Source: Gari tellinella (lineage: Eukaryota > Mollusca > Bivalvia > Cardiida > Psammobiidae). From it: a stretch of DNA of 64,000 nt. This document shows positions 43,315-54,063 of the stretch, in pieces. The stretch lies in assembly GCA_922989275.2 (NCBI GenBank), contig OV277864.1, positions 44,081,550 through 44,145,549 of the forward strand. The letters are read 5' to 3'. Both the position numbers and the translations under genes were made by a program. Numbering within the stretch: position 1 is the first letter of the stretch; each line of letters opens with the position of its first letter. The notes beneath the pieces were generated by a model, which searched no databases, was not told the DNA's origin, and worked only from the letters and a program-made list of their open reading frames with translations.

Positions 43315-43382
43315 GGCAACCTTTTAATCAGGCGATATAATGGCATTGAAATGGTTAAAACAAGTTTGAGGGACTGTTAGGC

Positions 43383-43665
43383 ACAGTGGAGTTAATATGA
43401 AGATTGTCAGATTGTCCGTGTGTCCCCGCGTATTGCGAGCGTGTGTACGTTTAAACGCAAACGAAGCGCAAACACAGTGCACTAAAATGTAGAAAATGAC
43501 ATGCTTTGGAAATGTCTAACTATCTATTTTGATCTGAGTGACAAACAGTTTAAAGCCTGATTAGACACGGGTTACCCGGCGTCTGATTAGGCTCTAAGAT
43601 GTTGCAATGGAAATGGTAGTTTTTGCGTAAGCGCGTTTATTGGAAAAAATAACGCCTTCCGCACT
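43383..43665. mobile_element. family B MITE, diverged, P1 palindrome
   Basis: CAGTGGAGTTAATATG at the left; CGTTTAAACGCAAACGAAGC sub-terminal; P1 palindrome at about 43541-43603 (CGGGTTACCCGGCGTC centre); GCGTAAGCGCGTTTATTGG near the right end. Confidence 0.6.
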
Positions 43666-43901
43666 TTTCTTCGTGTAAACGGACGAGTATCGGACATGAC
43701 AATATTATCAGAATAAAATCATATAAGGAGATTTGTTTCTATATTTCAATCTTGCTTAAAGCAGAATTGGTTCTCAAAACCGAATTTTTGTTTGTTTGAA
43801 TGTAGTGATAGTTTGACTTTACTAAACTGTTTCTAACTCAGGTATATTGTAAATCGTATACATGTACATTTGTATATAGCATGTGAATGTATTTCATATA
43901 A

Positions 43902-44111
43902 TACAGTAAAACCTCGCTATTACGACCACTAAAACGAAGGCTAATTGAGTGTATAACAGACAGGTGACAGCTTAAAGCAAGGTTACAGTGAAACAGAAAG
44001 CTCCTATAGGAGCTTTCTGTTTCACTGTCACCTTGCTTTAAGCGGTCACCTATCGTAAACACCCTAATAATTAACATAATTTAGTGGTCGTAATAGCGAG
44101 GTTTTACTGTA
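43902..44111. mobile_element. family D MITE (pogo/Tigger-like ends), P2-type palindrome
   Basis: TA-CAGTAAAACCTCGCTATTA + CGACCACT at the left and AGTGGTCG + TAATAGCGAGGTTTTACTG-TA at the right; TIRs are about 28 bp. Terminal CAGTAAAACCTCG with a TA target resembles pogo/Tigger elements. The palindrome (about 43972-44043) is CTTAAAGCAAGG ... AGAAAGCTCC + TATA + complement, a relative of P2. 210 bp. Confidence 0.8.
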
Positions 44112-44149
44112 TATGTATTTATATGGTGGGCATATTTTACCATTTTCTC

Positions 44150-44449
44150 AATAGCAAACAGTGCAAAGTACATATAACTATATCCAACTACCTGTAGTTG
44201 TAAGGATACTGTTTAAAACAAGATAAAAGTAAAGAAGAAAACTCATTTTTGAAACTTTCTACTTTATTTTACATCTTTCTCTAAGCTAACAACTGTATTC
44301 AACAGTATCATTGAATATTCGGGTTGGTGGTGGTTAACCAGAGGTAAGGGTAAAGGCGCTTATAAGGAGGCACGGGAACTATTTTCTTCAGCGGAATAAT
44401 TAATCATATTCGCTAAAAGGCGCTTCTATACGGGAAAGGACTACACTGT
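44150..44449. mobile_element. family A relic
   Basis: A diverged P2-like pair (about 44208-44290) and a typical family A right part (CTATTTTCTTCAGCGGAATA, TAAAAGGCGCTTCTATACGG, GAAAGGAC). The TTAA is not preserved. Confidence 0.5.
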
Positions 44450-44575
44450 ATGTTTGTAGTTGCTTTATGTCGTTATCTGATGCTGTCGTTTCGAAAGAGA
44501 TGTTAGTATTTAATGGAAGCCAAGCCATAAACTTTTTCCTCTGAAAGATTTTATCTGGGCTGATTTTTATTGTTC

Positions 44576-44652
44576 GGTTTTGTGTTTTGTTTTCTCATTT
44601 GTAAAAGCTTCTTAGACATCTTATTCCCCCATTGCAGATGTGAAGTCGTAAT
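44576..44652. repeat. direct repeat copy 1 (pair with 49927-50003)
   Basis: A stretch starting TTTTGTGTTTTGTTTTCTCA and ending GATGTGAAGTCGTAATGG recurs almost unchanged 5.3 kb to the right. It is unrelated to the MITE families; element identity unknown. Confidence 0.65.
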
Positions 44653-45044
44653 GGGTACACTCCCTTAACCCGTTTATGCATTGTTTATGTTTTGAAATAA
44701 AAGTGTAAATGTGGTGTTGGTATCTAAATATGTCTAATTCGTATTCAGTAATAATTAAAGCAATTTGATCGAGGAAATATCGAAACGCGTGTCAAAGAGT
44801 TTAGATCCTTACTAGACACCGCATTACACAGCCGCGGACTGTTCTGCATCTAGAATGTTTTGCAAATTCGACTTTAGTCCCTAATCCCAACGAAAAGGTT
44901 AAGCGACATTACATGTGAAAAGAAAAGACGACATGATGTAATTTTAGGATTCGTGGCATCTTAATGCAGTGTCGAAGGAATGCAAACGTCCTATATTGGA
45001 AATTTTTTCACTCCTTTTGTCCGACATTGCGCAGTCAGACGCAT

Positions 45045-45300
45045 TTAACCCCCCCCCCCCCATAGAAGCGATTTTTAGCGAATTCAATTTATTCCCCCAC
45101 TGAAGAAAATAGTTCCAATTTTTAACAGTCATGAACATGTACCATAAGAAATATTTTCTATACCCTTGCAGGTGGTAGATTAAAGCAGTTTGAACGTAAA
45201 GCAGAATGCGCCTTTAGGCGCATTCTGCTTAACTTTCAACCTGCTTTATGTGCTCACCTATCTTAAAAACTAAGCACCGTTCCATGGGATAAAATGTCAA
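45045..45300. mobile_element. family A MITE, P2 palindrome
   Basis: TTAA followed by a run of C (expanded from CCCC) and CATAGAAGCG at the left. The P2 palindrome (about 45180-45250) has AGAATGCGCC + TTTA + GGCGCATTCT. The right TTAA is eroded (GTCAA). Confidence 0.65.
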
Positions 45301-45707
45301 CCTGCTCATCTTCCTGCAATCATCCCCATGAAATAATAATCCTGAAATCATCACAATCTCATCTCATCGTCCTTCGTCATTCATATATCTTCTCCTATTT
45401 TTATCATCATTTTCTTTTTTTACTTTTTATTTTTATTTTATAGTTATGTTCATTATATTTTAACTGCTTTGATTCTATCTCGATGTACAACGCCATTGAA
45501 TGCATGATTTGTAAAAATAGGAGTTTAACTAAATTATAAAGTTTCAAGTTTCAAGTTTCAACCCTTTCATCGTAAATAAATACCGTTTGTTTCAATCTTT
45601 TAATCGCCATAATATCGTCTGCTTAAAAACGTTGGTATGCACTTTTGTTTCAAATCCAAGGTTGTACACTGCACAATGACTTAAGAAAAATTGAAATGAT
45701 TACCAGT

Positions 45708-45945
45708 TTGGCCCCTTAACCCTTAAAACCCAAAGTCAAGCAAATACGTGTCCTCCCGTGTAGGATACAAGTCTTGTCCTTTGCGAATACTGAATACTCA
45801 GATCAGATAGCTCCTGTAATCAGGGCCTGCACTGTTTTGTTTTTCATATTGCAATTCAGTGACAAACAAATTACCTAGATGGTAAAATAATCTTCTAAAT
45901 CGCAGGCTGGAATTGTCCATTTAAAGTTTCAGGGAGGAAAGGGTA
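45708..45945. mobile_element. family C MITE, diverged
   Basis: Left end TTAACCCTTAAAACCCAAAG; right end TTTAAAGTTTCAGGGAGGAA + AGGGTAAA (TTAA lost). P1 is damaged (about 45790-45842). Confidence 0.55.
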
Positions 45946-45998
45946 AAGGTGTCGAATAGGGTTAACCTTTCCATGTATCTTCATTCAGCAATCTCCAT

Positions 45999-46236
45999 TA
46001 CAGTCGAGAAGACGTTATTCTTTCTCAATAAACGCGTTTACGCTAAAATTATCGTTTCTATTGCAAACTGTTTGGAGCCTGATCAGACCCCTGGTAACCC
46101 GGCGTCTGAATAGGCTCCAAACATTTTGAAACTCATATTAACACGAAGAGCCAATATTGTCGAAATGGAGTCCTTTCTACGTTTTATTGCGATGCGTTTG
46201 CGTTTAAACGGGAAAGAATAACGTCTTCTCCACTGT
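45999..46236. mobile_element. family B MITE, P1 palindrome
   Basis: TA-CAGTCGAGAAGACGTTATTC at the left and GAATAACGTCTTCTCCACTGTG at the right. P1 palindrome at about 46064-46128 (CCTGGTAACCCGGCGTC centre). Sub-terminal TTTACGCTAAAATTATCG and CGTTTAAACGGG blocks. Confidence 0.75.
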
Positions 46237-46279
46237 GCTAGTTTGGTTGTAGTTGGCTGTTTCAGGATTTAACGACTTC

Positions 46280-46511
46280 CAGGGCTACCATAAGTTGACA
46301 TGAAAAATCCTAAGATTTCCAAATTTGCAATTTTCGAGTGCGATTTTACGAACCGTACCTTTACCCCATCGCCTGTTTCTAGTTGTTTGACACGTGGCTG
46401 CTAAAGCAGGCTGGAAGTAAAGCAGAATGCGCATAAGGCGCATGCTGCTTTACTTTCAGCCTGCTTTAAGCTATCATGTAATAGAAAAAATCCGGAGAAA
46501 TGGCAGCCCTG
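46280..46511. mobile_element. family G MITE, P2 palindrome, 6 bp TSD GACTTC
   Basis: CAGGGCTACCATAAG at the left and ATGGCAGCCCTG at the right. GACTTC flanks both sides (46274-46279, 46512-46517). Contains CTTTACCCCATCGCCTGTTT and a P2 palindrome (about 46396-46470). Confidence 0.8.
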
Positions 46512-46789
46512 GACTTCTCCAGGGTCGGTAATATCTTACCATTAGCTGTGGTTTTGTCAACTTAGTAACCAAGGGCACTTAGGGCAGCCATATGTTTTCA
46601 CCCTTTAAACGCCAGTGTCGCCACCTATGCCGCTTGCTAACAATTCAGTCCAGTTCAGACGCCAAAAAGTCAATGTTTGATCTGGATCCCAACTGTTTAG
46701 TACAGGTTTTAATATTTCTTCAACTTTCTAAAGCATTAAATATATGACAAATTGCAGACGACACTTTTTAAGCAGACGATATTTCGCCC

Positions 46790-47035
46790 TAGCGACGAGT
46801 AAAGTCGTCATTTACAAACAGATTCCTGAGAATAAAATTCTTGTCCTAGGCAAACAGTGTAGACCCAGATCAGAAGGCTCCTTAAGGAGTTCTCTGATAA
46901 GGATCTGCATTTTTCATAATTTTGAAATACATGTAGGCCTACATTATACAAAACAATCGCTAATAGTAAAATGGTTTAGACTTAATTGACAACTGGAAGT
47001 TTCCAATGGAAGTTTCAGGGGTGATTCTTAGTTGC
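46790..47035. mobile_element. family C MITE, P1 palindrome
   Basis: P1 arms at about 46851-46918 (GACCCAGATCAGAAGGCTCC + TTAA + mirrored side). The right end GGAAGTTTCAGGGGTGATTC + TTA is family C; the TTAA is eroded. Confidence 0.55.
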
Positions 47036-47332
47036 AGCCACCTTGTAGAAATCGATAGGATGTGTATACTCTGCATCTGATCTTTTGTCAGCATTGTTCT
47101 GTGGTACAGTATGAAGGAATACATTCTACAGTGTCACAGTAGAAGACGTTATTCTTTTCCATTAAACGCATATAATGATCCACGTACTTAAACAACACCA
47201 TCCATTGCAATCAGTTTGGAGCCGTTCAGTTAATCAATCGTTTTTTTTAAAAGTACACAAGCCTGTCATTTTCTACGATTTATTTTGTTTGCGTTTGGTA
47301 TGGATGTTTCCCACAATGTGTTAGTTTAAACA

Positions 47333-47494
47333 TACAGTCGAAACTCGATACTTCGAACTCGCTTAAATAGACCATACCAGTATTTCATAAGTTTAATTTC
47401 GATAACTCGATCTCGTTTAAGTCGAACATAACTTTGATATGTGTACGTGTATTTTCAAACTAACTCGAGTTCGAAATATCGAGTTTCGACTGTA
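47333..47494. mobile_element. pogo/Tigger-like MITE, TA-bounded
   Basis: TA-CAGTCGAAACTCGATACTTC at the left and GAAATATCGAGTTTCGACTG-TA at the right, TIRs of about 27 bp. 162 bp, no palindrome module. Terminal sequence related to 55993-56217 and 56898-57085. Confidence 0.75.
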
Positions 47495-47644
47495 TTTATA
47501 TCAGAATTTGTACAAAATACATAATAGATTCAATATATATTTCAATGAAGGATTAGAACGAAAGCTAAAGCTTATTAATGTCTTCCCCGTGGTATCAAAG
47601 TTAAATTAAAGATGCAGTCCCCACACTTTCTTCTGCTCGTTAGT

Positions 47645-47901
47645 TTAACCCATCACCTGCATGGTATCCTTTTTCTAGTATTGAAGATCAGTGACCACTT
47701 AAAGCAGATTGAAAGTAAAGCAGAATGCGCATTAAGGCGCATTCTGCTTTACTTTCAACCTGTTTTAAGCTTCCATGCGCTAGAATATAGAAAATATTCC
47801 CTATACTATAATATTCATGACTGATTAAATTGGAACTATTTTCTTCAGCGGAGGAATAAATTATATCCGCTAAAAGGCGCTTCTATGGGGGAAAGGGTTA
47901 A
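47645..47901. mobile_element. family A MITE, P2 palindrome
   Basis: TTAACCCATCACCTGCATGG at the left and ATGGGGGAAAGGGTTAA at the right; TTAA duplicated. P2 palindrome at about 47698-47768 (AGAATGCGCATTAAGGCGCATTCT). 257 bp, a nearly complete copy. Confidence 0.8.
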
Positions 47902-48022
47902 TTGTAGCGCATGCAGTTAATAAGAACATTATTATTCCCCGTTAAAACGAAACAACAATATTGATACAAGTACTTTGATGCTATAAAATGTAGAAAAAAA
48001 CGGATATTGGAAACTGTGTGTT

Positions 48023-48258
48023 TTAACTCATTCATTGCCAATGGCGTCAAAAAGGCGACTTTGCAAACAGTTTGGATCCTGACCAGACGCCGCGTAACGC
48101 GGATCCAAACTGTTTGACACTCATATAAATAATTCTTAAGTCATACAACCTGAAAAATTACTTTGAAATGATCTTGCAGACGACAGTATTGAAGCAGACG
48201 ACAATGTAGCGGTAAAGGGGTAAAAAACTCACGATTGATTTGGCAGTGAAATAGTTAA
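48023..48258. mobile_element. family H MITE, shortened P1 palindrome
   Basis: TTAACTCATTCATTGCCAAT at the left and GGCAGTGAAATAGTTAA at the right. The P1 module (about 48063-48113) has lost one GACGCC core: GATCCTGACCAGACGCCGCG then ACGCGGATCCAAACTG. GCAGACGACAGTATTG motif present. Confidence 0.7.
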
Positions 48259-48296
48259 AATGAGTTGCAAACACTTTGTGCGTCCATGTTTCTCAA

Positions 48297-48546
48297 TACC
48301 AGTGGAGAATCTGTTATTCTTTCCCAATAAACGCGTTTACGCTAAAAATATTATTTACAGTGCAAACAGCTTGGAGCCAGATCAGACGCCGGGTAACCCG
48401 GCGTCTGATCAGGCTCCAAACTGTTTGCCACCAAGATAAACATGAAATGTCAGACTTGTCCAAAAGTTGTTCTTTTCTACGTTTTAGCGCTTTGCGTTTG
48501 CGTACGTTTGCGTTTAAACGGGAAAGAATAACAGATTCTCCACTGT
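48297..48546. mobile_element. family B MITE, P1 palindrome
   Basis: CAGTGGAGAATCTGTTATTC at the left and GAATAACAGATTCTCCACTG-TA at the right; TIRs match with a shared variant (ATCTG/CAGAT). P1 palindrome (about 48364-48428) with perfect GACGCCGGGTAACCCGGCGTC. Confidence 0.8.
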
Positions 48547-48559
48547 ACCAGTGCATTCA

Positions 48560-49580
48560 CCATTGGCAAAATAAAAATCAAGATTAAATTCACTTTAAAT
48601 ACAAACAAATCAAATTGTTTTAGGACACCTGTAATTTGTGCAAATGGTTTAATATTTTATGTCTAGTGTTATTAAACTAGTACTACATTAAATATCAAAT
48701 AACTTGTTGTACGCATTAAATGATCATAAATGTCTCCTTACAAATACGTCATTTACACTAATTAGTTTGCAATTGTCATAGACTGGTTTTTATTGTTATT
48801 CTTGTGTTACTTATTGTATTAAACATTAATATTAGATAACAGGAAATACGACAAATGAATTGGCAAACGTCTTATGGAAAGTGGTTATGCCAATTAACTG
48901 GCATTCTCGGAGACAGATCTAAACGGATACTATTAATATTAATGATCCTGCTGTTAGCCATTTCAAATAGTAGGAGATACCCACCCAGCGTCTGATCAAA
49001 CTCTAGTTTGTATTCTATTCAGAAACAATCAACTTTTCAAGACATTGCAAAAACAATCTACATTATTACCTAATGCTCTATATAAATTGTTATTTTTGCT
49101 GCGTCGATCTGATATTGCCTAATCCGGGGGGAAAAGTTTTAACTGGTCCCCTCTAGCACGAACTGTTTCATGCGTGAAACAGATTCGTAGACGTTTAAAA
49201 TCAGTATCATTGAGAAGTTTTACGGTACCCGGGTTTGTCGTATTAAAAAGAAACTATTGTCGTTGCTTTGATGTCTGGTGAAGGTTTGATACTTTATTTC
49301 ATGCTTTATTAGTATTTATAACAATAATACACATCAAGTTTAGCCGCTATCATTTATACCGAAAAACAAAACGGACCGGAACATTACATATAAATGTGCG
49401 GATGTAAACATGCAAACGCTTTCAAGGAGACGCTGATTATTCCCCAGACGTCTTTCAAAATCTCAAAATGACTAATAAAAGTTTATTTTATTTAAATGTT
49501 GGCTCAAATTAGTTTGTTTTTGAAAATCTAGTTATTTAGAGTCAGAGTATTGGGTAATAAAACATTTATTTCGTGTTAGG
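48560..49580. other. spacer, small palindrome at 49159-49188
   Basis: No gene. ACGAACTGTTTCATGCGTGA + AACAGATTCGT is a short stand-alone palindrome near 49159-49188. Confidence 0.45.
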
Positions 49581-49582
49581 GG

Positions 49583-49708
49583 TACAGTCAAAACTATTAT
49601 CCTTCGTTATCAGGGAAGACATTTCGAACTGTTGCCCTTGGCCTATTGGCATCGGGCACCAATTCAAAAATCTTCCCTGATACCTCGGGCCAATAGTTTT
49701 GACTGTTC
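49583..49708. mobile_element. short MITE, CAGTCAAAACTATT ends
   Basis: TA-CAGTCAAAACTATTATCC at the left and GGCCAATAGTTTTGACTG at the right, with inner arms ATCAGGGAAGA / TCTTCCCTGAT. About 125 bp. No clear TA at the right (TTCCCTA follows). Confidence 0.6.
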
Positions 49709-49763
49709 CCTAAAACACACATGAAATAAACTGTATACTTTAGTGCCTTGCCTCTGTGTTTAA

Positions 49764-49926
49764 TTTTGTTTTACTCTTTCGATGCCAGGGCCGACAGCAT
49801 TGGCATTTCCAAACAGTTTGGTTCCTGACCAGACGCCACGTAACGCTGCGTCTGATCAGGTATCAAACTGTTTGACACATATAGCAATGTTTCTTAGGTC
49901 AAGAACGTGTAAAATTTCAAACTTCG
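49764..49926. mobile_element. family H MITE, left half
   Basis: TTTACTCTTTCGATGCCAGG (TTAA mutated) and P1 palindrome at about 49810-49873 (GACGCCACGTAACGCTGCGTC). The right half is missing; it runs into a direct repeat at 49927. Confidence 0.6.
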
Positions 49927-50003
49927 TTTTTGTGTTTTGTTTTCTCATTTGTAAAAGCTTCTTAGACATCTTATTCCCCCATTGCAGATGTGAAGTCGTA
50001 ATG
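49927..50003. repeat. direct repeat copy 2 (pair with 44576-44652)
   Basis: Begins TTTTTGTGTTTTGTTTTCTC and ends TGTGAAGTCGTAATGG. The downstream bases also agree partly (CCCTTAACC against CCCATAACC). Confidence 0.65.
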
Positions 50004-50227
50004 GAGACAATCCCATAACCATCGTGTTGGCAAATAATTGTTTTTAAAATGATATATCACACATGCATTTTGCACTTATAATAATGAATTTACTGATCAG
50101 GTGCCACTACTTAAAAATGCCCCTCGTATATGTATGGTTTATGCCAATAGGAGTAGAAGAATTGTTTTAATTATCGTTCAATGATTAACTGCATAGTTTA
50201 GGGTAAACTTCGGCTGTCAAACAATAC

Positions 50228-50260
50228 TTCAATTCAGTTCAAACTTTATTGACATTAAAC
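50228..50260 (-). repeat. possible LINE/SINE 3' end
   Basis: On the minus strand AATAAAGTTTGAACTGAATTG is like the poly(A) signal plus short tandem tail of a non-LTR element. No coding part seen. Confidence 0.35.
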
Positions 50261-50509
50261 ATATACAATGTTCATAGCCATATAACATTTAATTATGTAC
50301 ATGACTTACAGTAAACATTCTAAAGTACTAGATCAGGAAAAGTATGAAAAAATATATAAGATAGCGGTTTTGGATTCTGAAGTATACAAAATAAGTGACA
50401 ATTCAAAGCGAAGATAGGGTAAATCTAGTGAGTCATAATAAATACTAGTAAATATACAAAAGTAAATACCTATACATTACATAAGCTACAAAATGTATTG
50501 AATACTACA

Positions 50510-50695
50510 TACTAGTTACGCAGCGTCTGATCCGGATCGAAATAGTTTTCAAATAACATTCACTTCTACAACTAGGCTTTACCAAGGTTCCAATTTACCC
50601 TGCAGAATGCGATTTGAACGTTATTTGAAAACAATTTCGATCCAGATCAGACGCCGCGTAACGCGACGTCTGATCAAGATCCAAACATTTTTGTA
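50510..50695. repeat. two P1 modules facing each other
   Basis: A half module (CGCAGCGTCTGATCCGGATC, about 50518-50537) and a complete one (about 50625-50690: TTTCGATCCAGATCAGACGC + CGCGTAACGCG + mirrored arm). The ends of the host element are not clear. Confidence 0.5.
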
Positions 50696-50945
50696 GTTCG
50701 CCAATAGGTTTCTTTCATTCAAAAATGTTCTCAACCTGTTTTGACAAATATTGCACGCGATATTAAAAAAAAAACCTGATTAAATTATTAGAAGGGTTGA
50801 TTAGTAAATCACCACTTTTGCTATTACTCAAATAAACGTTTGTCCTGGCTGGTAAAGGCAGATGGCTATCTAAAGCAAACTGGCAGAAAAACAGACACCT
50901 CCAATTAAGTTCTGTTCTATACTGTCATTCTGTTTCAAGTACATG

Positions 50946-51195
50946 TACAGTGAAGAAAACGTTATTCTTTCCCAATAAACGCGTTACGCTTAAACTATTA
51001 TTTCCAGTACAAACAGTTTTGAGCCAGATCAGACGCCGGGTAACCCGGCGTCTGATCTGGCTCCAAACTGTTTGCCACTCAGCTTAAAATCAATAGTCAG
51101 AATTGTCGAAAAGTTGTTATTTTCTACATTTAAGTGTATTGCGTTTGCATTTCGTTTGCGTGTAAACGGGAAAGAATAACGTTTTCTCCACTGTA
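50946..51195. mobile_element. family B MITE, P1 palindrome (cluster 1 of 3)
   Basis: TA-CAGTGAAGAAAACGTTATTC at the left and GAATAACGTTTTCTCCACTG-TA at the right. P1 at about 51008-51074 is perfect around GACGCCGGGTAACCCGGCGTC. 250 bp. Confidence 0.85.
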
Positions 51196-51234
51196 TGTTG
51201 CACCGTATAAAAGTAATATTTCGAGTGTGCATAA

Positions 51235-51478
51235 TACAGATGGAAATACGTTATTCATTCCCTCAAATTTAAACGCAAACACATTGTGATGAAACGTCCA
51301 AAAGTACACATTGTTGACAGATTTTGATCCTTTATTCTAACCTGAGTGGCAAACGGTTTGGAGCCTGATCGAACGCCGGCTTACCCGGTGTCTGGTCTGG
51401 CTCTAAACTGTTTGCATTGAAAATAATATTTTAGCATAAACGAATTTATTTGGAAAAAATAGCGTTTTCTCCACTGTA
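51235..51478. mobile_element. family B MITE, P1 palindrome (cluster 2 of 3)
   Basis: TA-CAGATGGAAATACGTTATTC at the left and ATAGCGTTTTCTCCACTG-TA at the right. More diverged; P1 at about 51350-51414 has several mismatches. Confidence 0.75.
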
Positions 51479-51593
51479 TAGGGGTTATACTTGTTTCAAA
51501 AGTATGCCATATTGAATACCCCAATACACTTGTAGCGCGTTCAATGACCATTGTTTGCTGTTCAAGTAAGCAGTTTCTTCCCCGTGTGCAGCG

Positions 51594-51830
51594 TACAGTA
51601 GTGAAGACGTTTTCTTTCCAAATAACCCCGGTTACGCTTAAACTATTATCTTCATTGCAAACAGTTTGGAGCCAGATCAGACGCCGGGTAACCCGGTGTC
51701 TGATCAGGCTCTAAACTGTTTGCCACTCAAATTAAAACTGGTAGTAGGAATTGTCAAAATATTGTCATTTTCTATATTTCATTGCAATGTGTTTGCGTTT
51801 GGACGAAATAATTTCGTTTTCTCCACTGTA
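51594..51830. mobile_element. family B MITE, P1 palindrome (cluster 3 of 3)
   Basis: TA-CAGTAGTGAAGACGTTTTC at the left and TTTCGTTTTCTCCACTG-TA at the right. P1 at about 51657-51722 with GACGCCGGGTAACCCGGTGTC. Confidence 0.75.
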
Positions 51831-52157
51831 TTTCAGACCGGTAGCCAACTCGCAACCGATGGCCATCGACGGTCATCGATTTCCTTACTGAACTCACTAC
51901 AGCACATGCTACGAGCAAGTTTGTGATATCTACTGCAAACAGTTTGGATCCCAAGGACCTCGGCGTCTCCTATAGATTCAAATTAATTGACAATCTGATA
52001 ATTATTTTGAAAGACAATATTAATCAATCGAATTTGAGAATAGCTGCAGATGGCACATTTTCCAGTCGACAATAACAAATCGTGTAAAAAGTCTATCCAG
52101 ACTAAGGATTGAGACATTAAGAGAGTCAGTAATGTTGGCACCCCATACGATACATAG

Positions 52158-52300
52158 AGGATAATCAATTTCTTTGGATTGATATGAAAAATATATCAAG
52201 AGAATGGGTTGTTATCTGTCCGCAGGACGAGTTTTTTTAACCAGATAACAACCCATTCGAGTGATATATTTTTCATATGATTTCAAAGGAATTGATTATT
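52158..52300. mobile_element. long hairpin element
   Basis: GGATAATCAATTTCTTTGG ... GATATGAAAAATATATCA ... GAATGGGTTGTTATCTG, then a loop of about 22 bp, then the complement ending CAAAGGAATTGATTATTC. Arms of about 58 bp. Unrelated to P1/P2; probably a MITE. Confidence 0.6.
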
Positions 52301-52369
52301 CTATTTATTATCTACATTTTGTATATTTTAATGACGTTTTTTACAGAAAAAACACACACTATTGATTAC

Positions 52370-52445
52370 CGCGACGTCACTAAACTTATTATGACGTGAC
52401 GTCACAAAAAGTGATATCATCACTACGTGTAGTGATGATATCAAC
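52370..52445. repeat. GACGTCAC sites and a perfect 32 bp palindrome
   Basis: CGACGTCAC and GTGACGTCAC (a CRE-type TGACGTCA core) are followed by TGATATCATCACTACG + TGTAGTGATGATATCA, a perfect palindrome at about 52410-52441. Next to the hairpin element; may belong to the same insertion. Confidence 0.5.
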
Positions 52446-52645
52446 AGTGACGATATCAAATTTATCTAACTGAGAAATCTCTATAAATCATCGATAGGTA
52501 TATAATAAAATACAATAAATCAAGTTTCTGAAGTCCAGACGGACTTTCTCATATATGTTTCTTCAAAACAATTGGAAAGTATATAATTAAACCTCACGTA
52601 CATAGTTGATACAACTTAAAACATAGCTGATATACATGTATCACC

Positions 52646-52876
52646 TTAACTCTCTCAACACGAAGTAACTCATTTGGGTCATTAGATTCTCTTGTGGATC
52701 ATTTTAATTACCAAAACATAAATCAGTTTCTCGGAATTCTGGGTAGTTATTAAATATTGGTCTAAATTAGCAAAACAGTGTAGACCCAGATCAGAAGGCT
52801 TCTCTTGTCAGGGTCTACACTATTTGCAAATGTAATGAGTATATTGTTCATAGGTCCATGGTGTTGAACTCGTTAA
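52646..52876. mobile_element. family C MITE, shortened P1
   Basis: TTAACTCTCTCAACACGAAG at the left and GTGTTGAACTCGTTAA at the right, TTAA both sides. The P1 module (about 52773-52826) is GTGTAGACCCAGATCAGAAG + TCAGGGTCTACAC, its core partly lost. Confidence 0.65.
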
Positions 52877-53142
52877 AGAGACTTGAAAATATAAACTGAT
52901 GTAAGGCGTCGTCATCCAAAGATGCACAATGTACTCACATACAAAGTTATATGCTTCTCTGACTGATATAATAAAGACAGTATGTTCAGAACAATGTTTT
53001 TATAAATGAGGCCAACAGTTATGGCCAAGGTCACGTGAAAATCGCATGATGGTGTCCACTTTTGAGGTGATATAGGAAATATGCTCCGGTAAAAGTTCTT
53101 CAATAAAATAGGTCAAATGTAGAGTTCCTGGTAACAGTTGCC

Positions 53143-53394
53143 TTAACTCTTTCACTCTCAATGACGCTAAAAAGCGCGTTTGCAAACAGCTTGGATACTG
53201 ATCAGACGCCGCGTAACGCGGCGTATGATCAGTATCCAAACTGTTTGACACTCGTTTTGAAATTTCTTCGGTCATACTGCATTGTTTTTTTTTTAACTTT
53301 GAAACGACATTGCAGACAAAAAAATTGAAGCAGACGACAACGAAACGGTGAAGAGGTAACAATTTCGCGAAACATTGAGAGCGAAAGGAGTTAA
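53143..53394. mobile_element. family H MITE, best-preserved copy
   Basis: TTAACTCTTTCACTCTCAAT at the left and ATTGAGAGCGAAAGGAGTTAA at the right (TTAA 53143-53146 and 53391-53394). P1 palindrome at about 53180-53247 centred on GACGCCGCGTAACGCGGCGT. Downstream motifs GCAGACAA and GCAGACGACAACG. 252 bp. Confidence 0.85.
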
Positions 53395-53425
53395 CTAGAA
53401 TGATACGAGACTACGTTTGACAGAG

Positions 53426-53650
53426 TACAGTGGAGAAAACGTTATTCTTTCCCAATAAACGCGTTTACGCTAAAACTATTATTTGCAGTGCAAACAGTTT
53501 GGAGCCAGATCAGACGCCGGGTAACCCGGCGTCTGATCAGGCTCCAAACTGTTTGCCACCAAGATAAAGATGAATTATCAGAATTGTCAAAAAGTTGTTC
53601 TTTTCTACGTTTTACTATTTTGCGTTTGCGTACGTTTGCGTTTAAACTGT
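53426..53650. mobile_element. family B MITE, right TIR missing
   Basis: TA-CAGTGGAGAAAACGTTATTC at the left, perfect P1 (about 53490-53555), and sub-terminal TTTGCGTACGTTTGCGTTTA. The usual right TIR is replaced by CTGTA and then a different TIR element. Confidence 0.75.
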
Positions 53651-54063
53651 ACCCATACCTTTGGTCTGATGCAGAGCGAACGGTCGTCGATTCGGGTAAG
53701 TTTTTGATGCATAACTTGTTAATCACGGGGATTTCGCAGGTATTATGTTCTACATGTACCTGCTAGCAAACAATGTGTGTTGTGTTATCATTGAAAAACT
53801 GTGCGACAAGCGTATTTAATCCCCAAATTATGAGATTTCCCTAACTTGCTCATCAGCGGACCTACATAAAATTGCCGATTCAAAGTTTTGGGGCGAGTAA
53901 ACTTTTTTCTGCATGTTGTACGGGCGTGGTGCTTTGCACGATTACATATCTCAAACAATGCCAGGTTGTCGACTTTATTTGATGTCAATCCATGCAGTAT
54001 TTAGCAAGTTGTGCATCAAAAACTTACCGTTCGCTCTGCATCGGACCAAAGGTATGAGTACCC
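53648..54063. mobile_element. TIR element of about 415 bp (GTACCCATACCTTTGG ends)
   Basis: GTACCCATACCTTTGGTCTG + ATGCAGAGCGAACGG at the left is mirrored by CCGTTCGCTCTGCATCGG + ACCAAAGGTATGAGTACC at the right. AAGTTTTTGATGCATAACTT / AAGTTGTGCATCAAAAACTT extends the inversion. It directly abuts the truncated family B copy. Confidence 0.65.
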
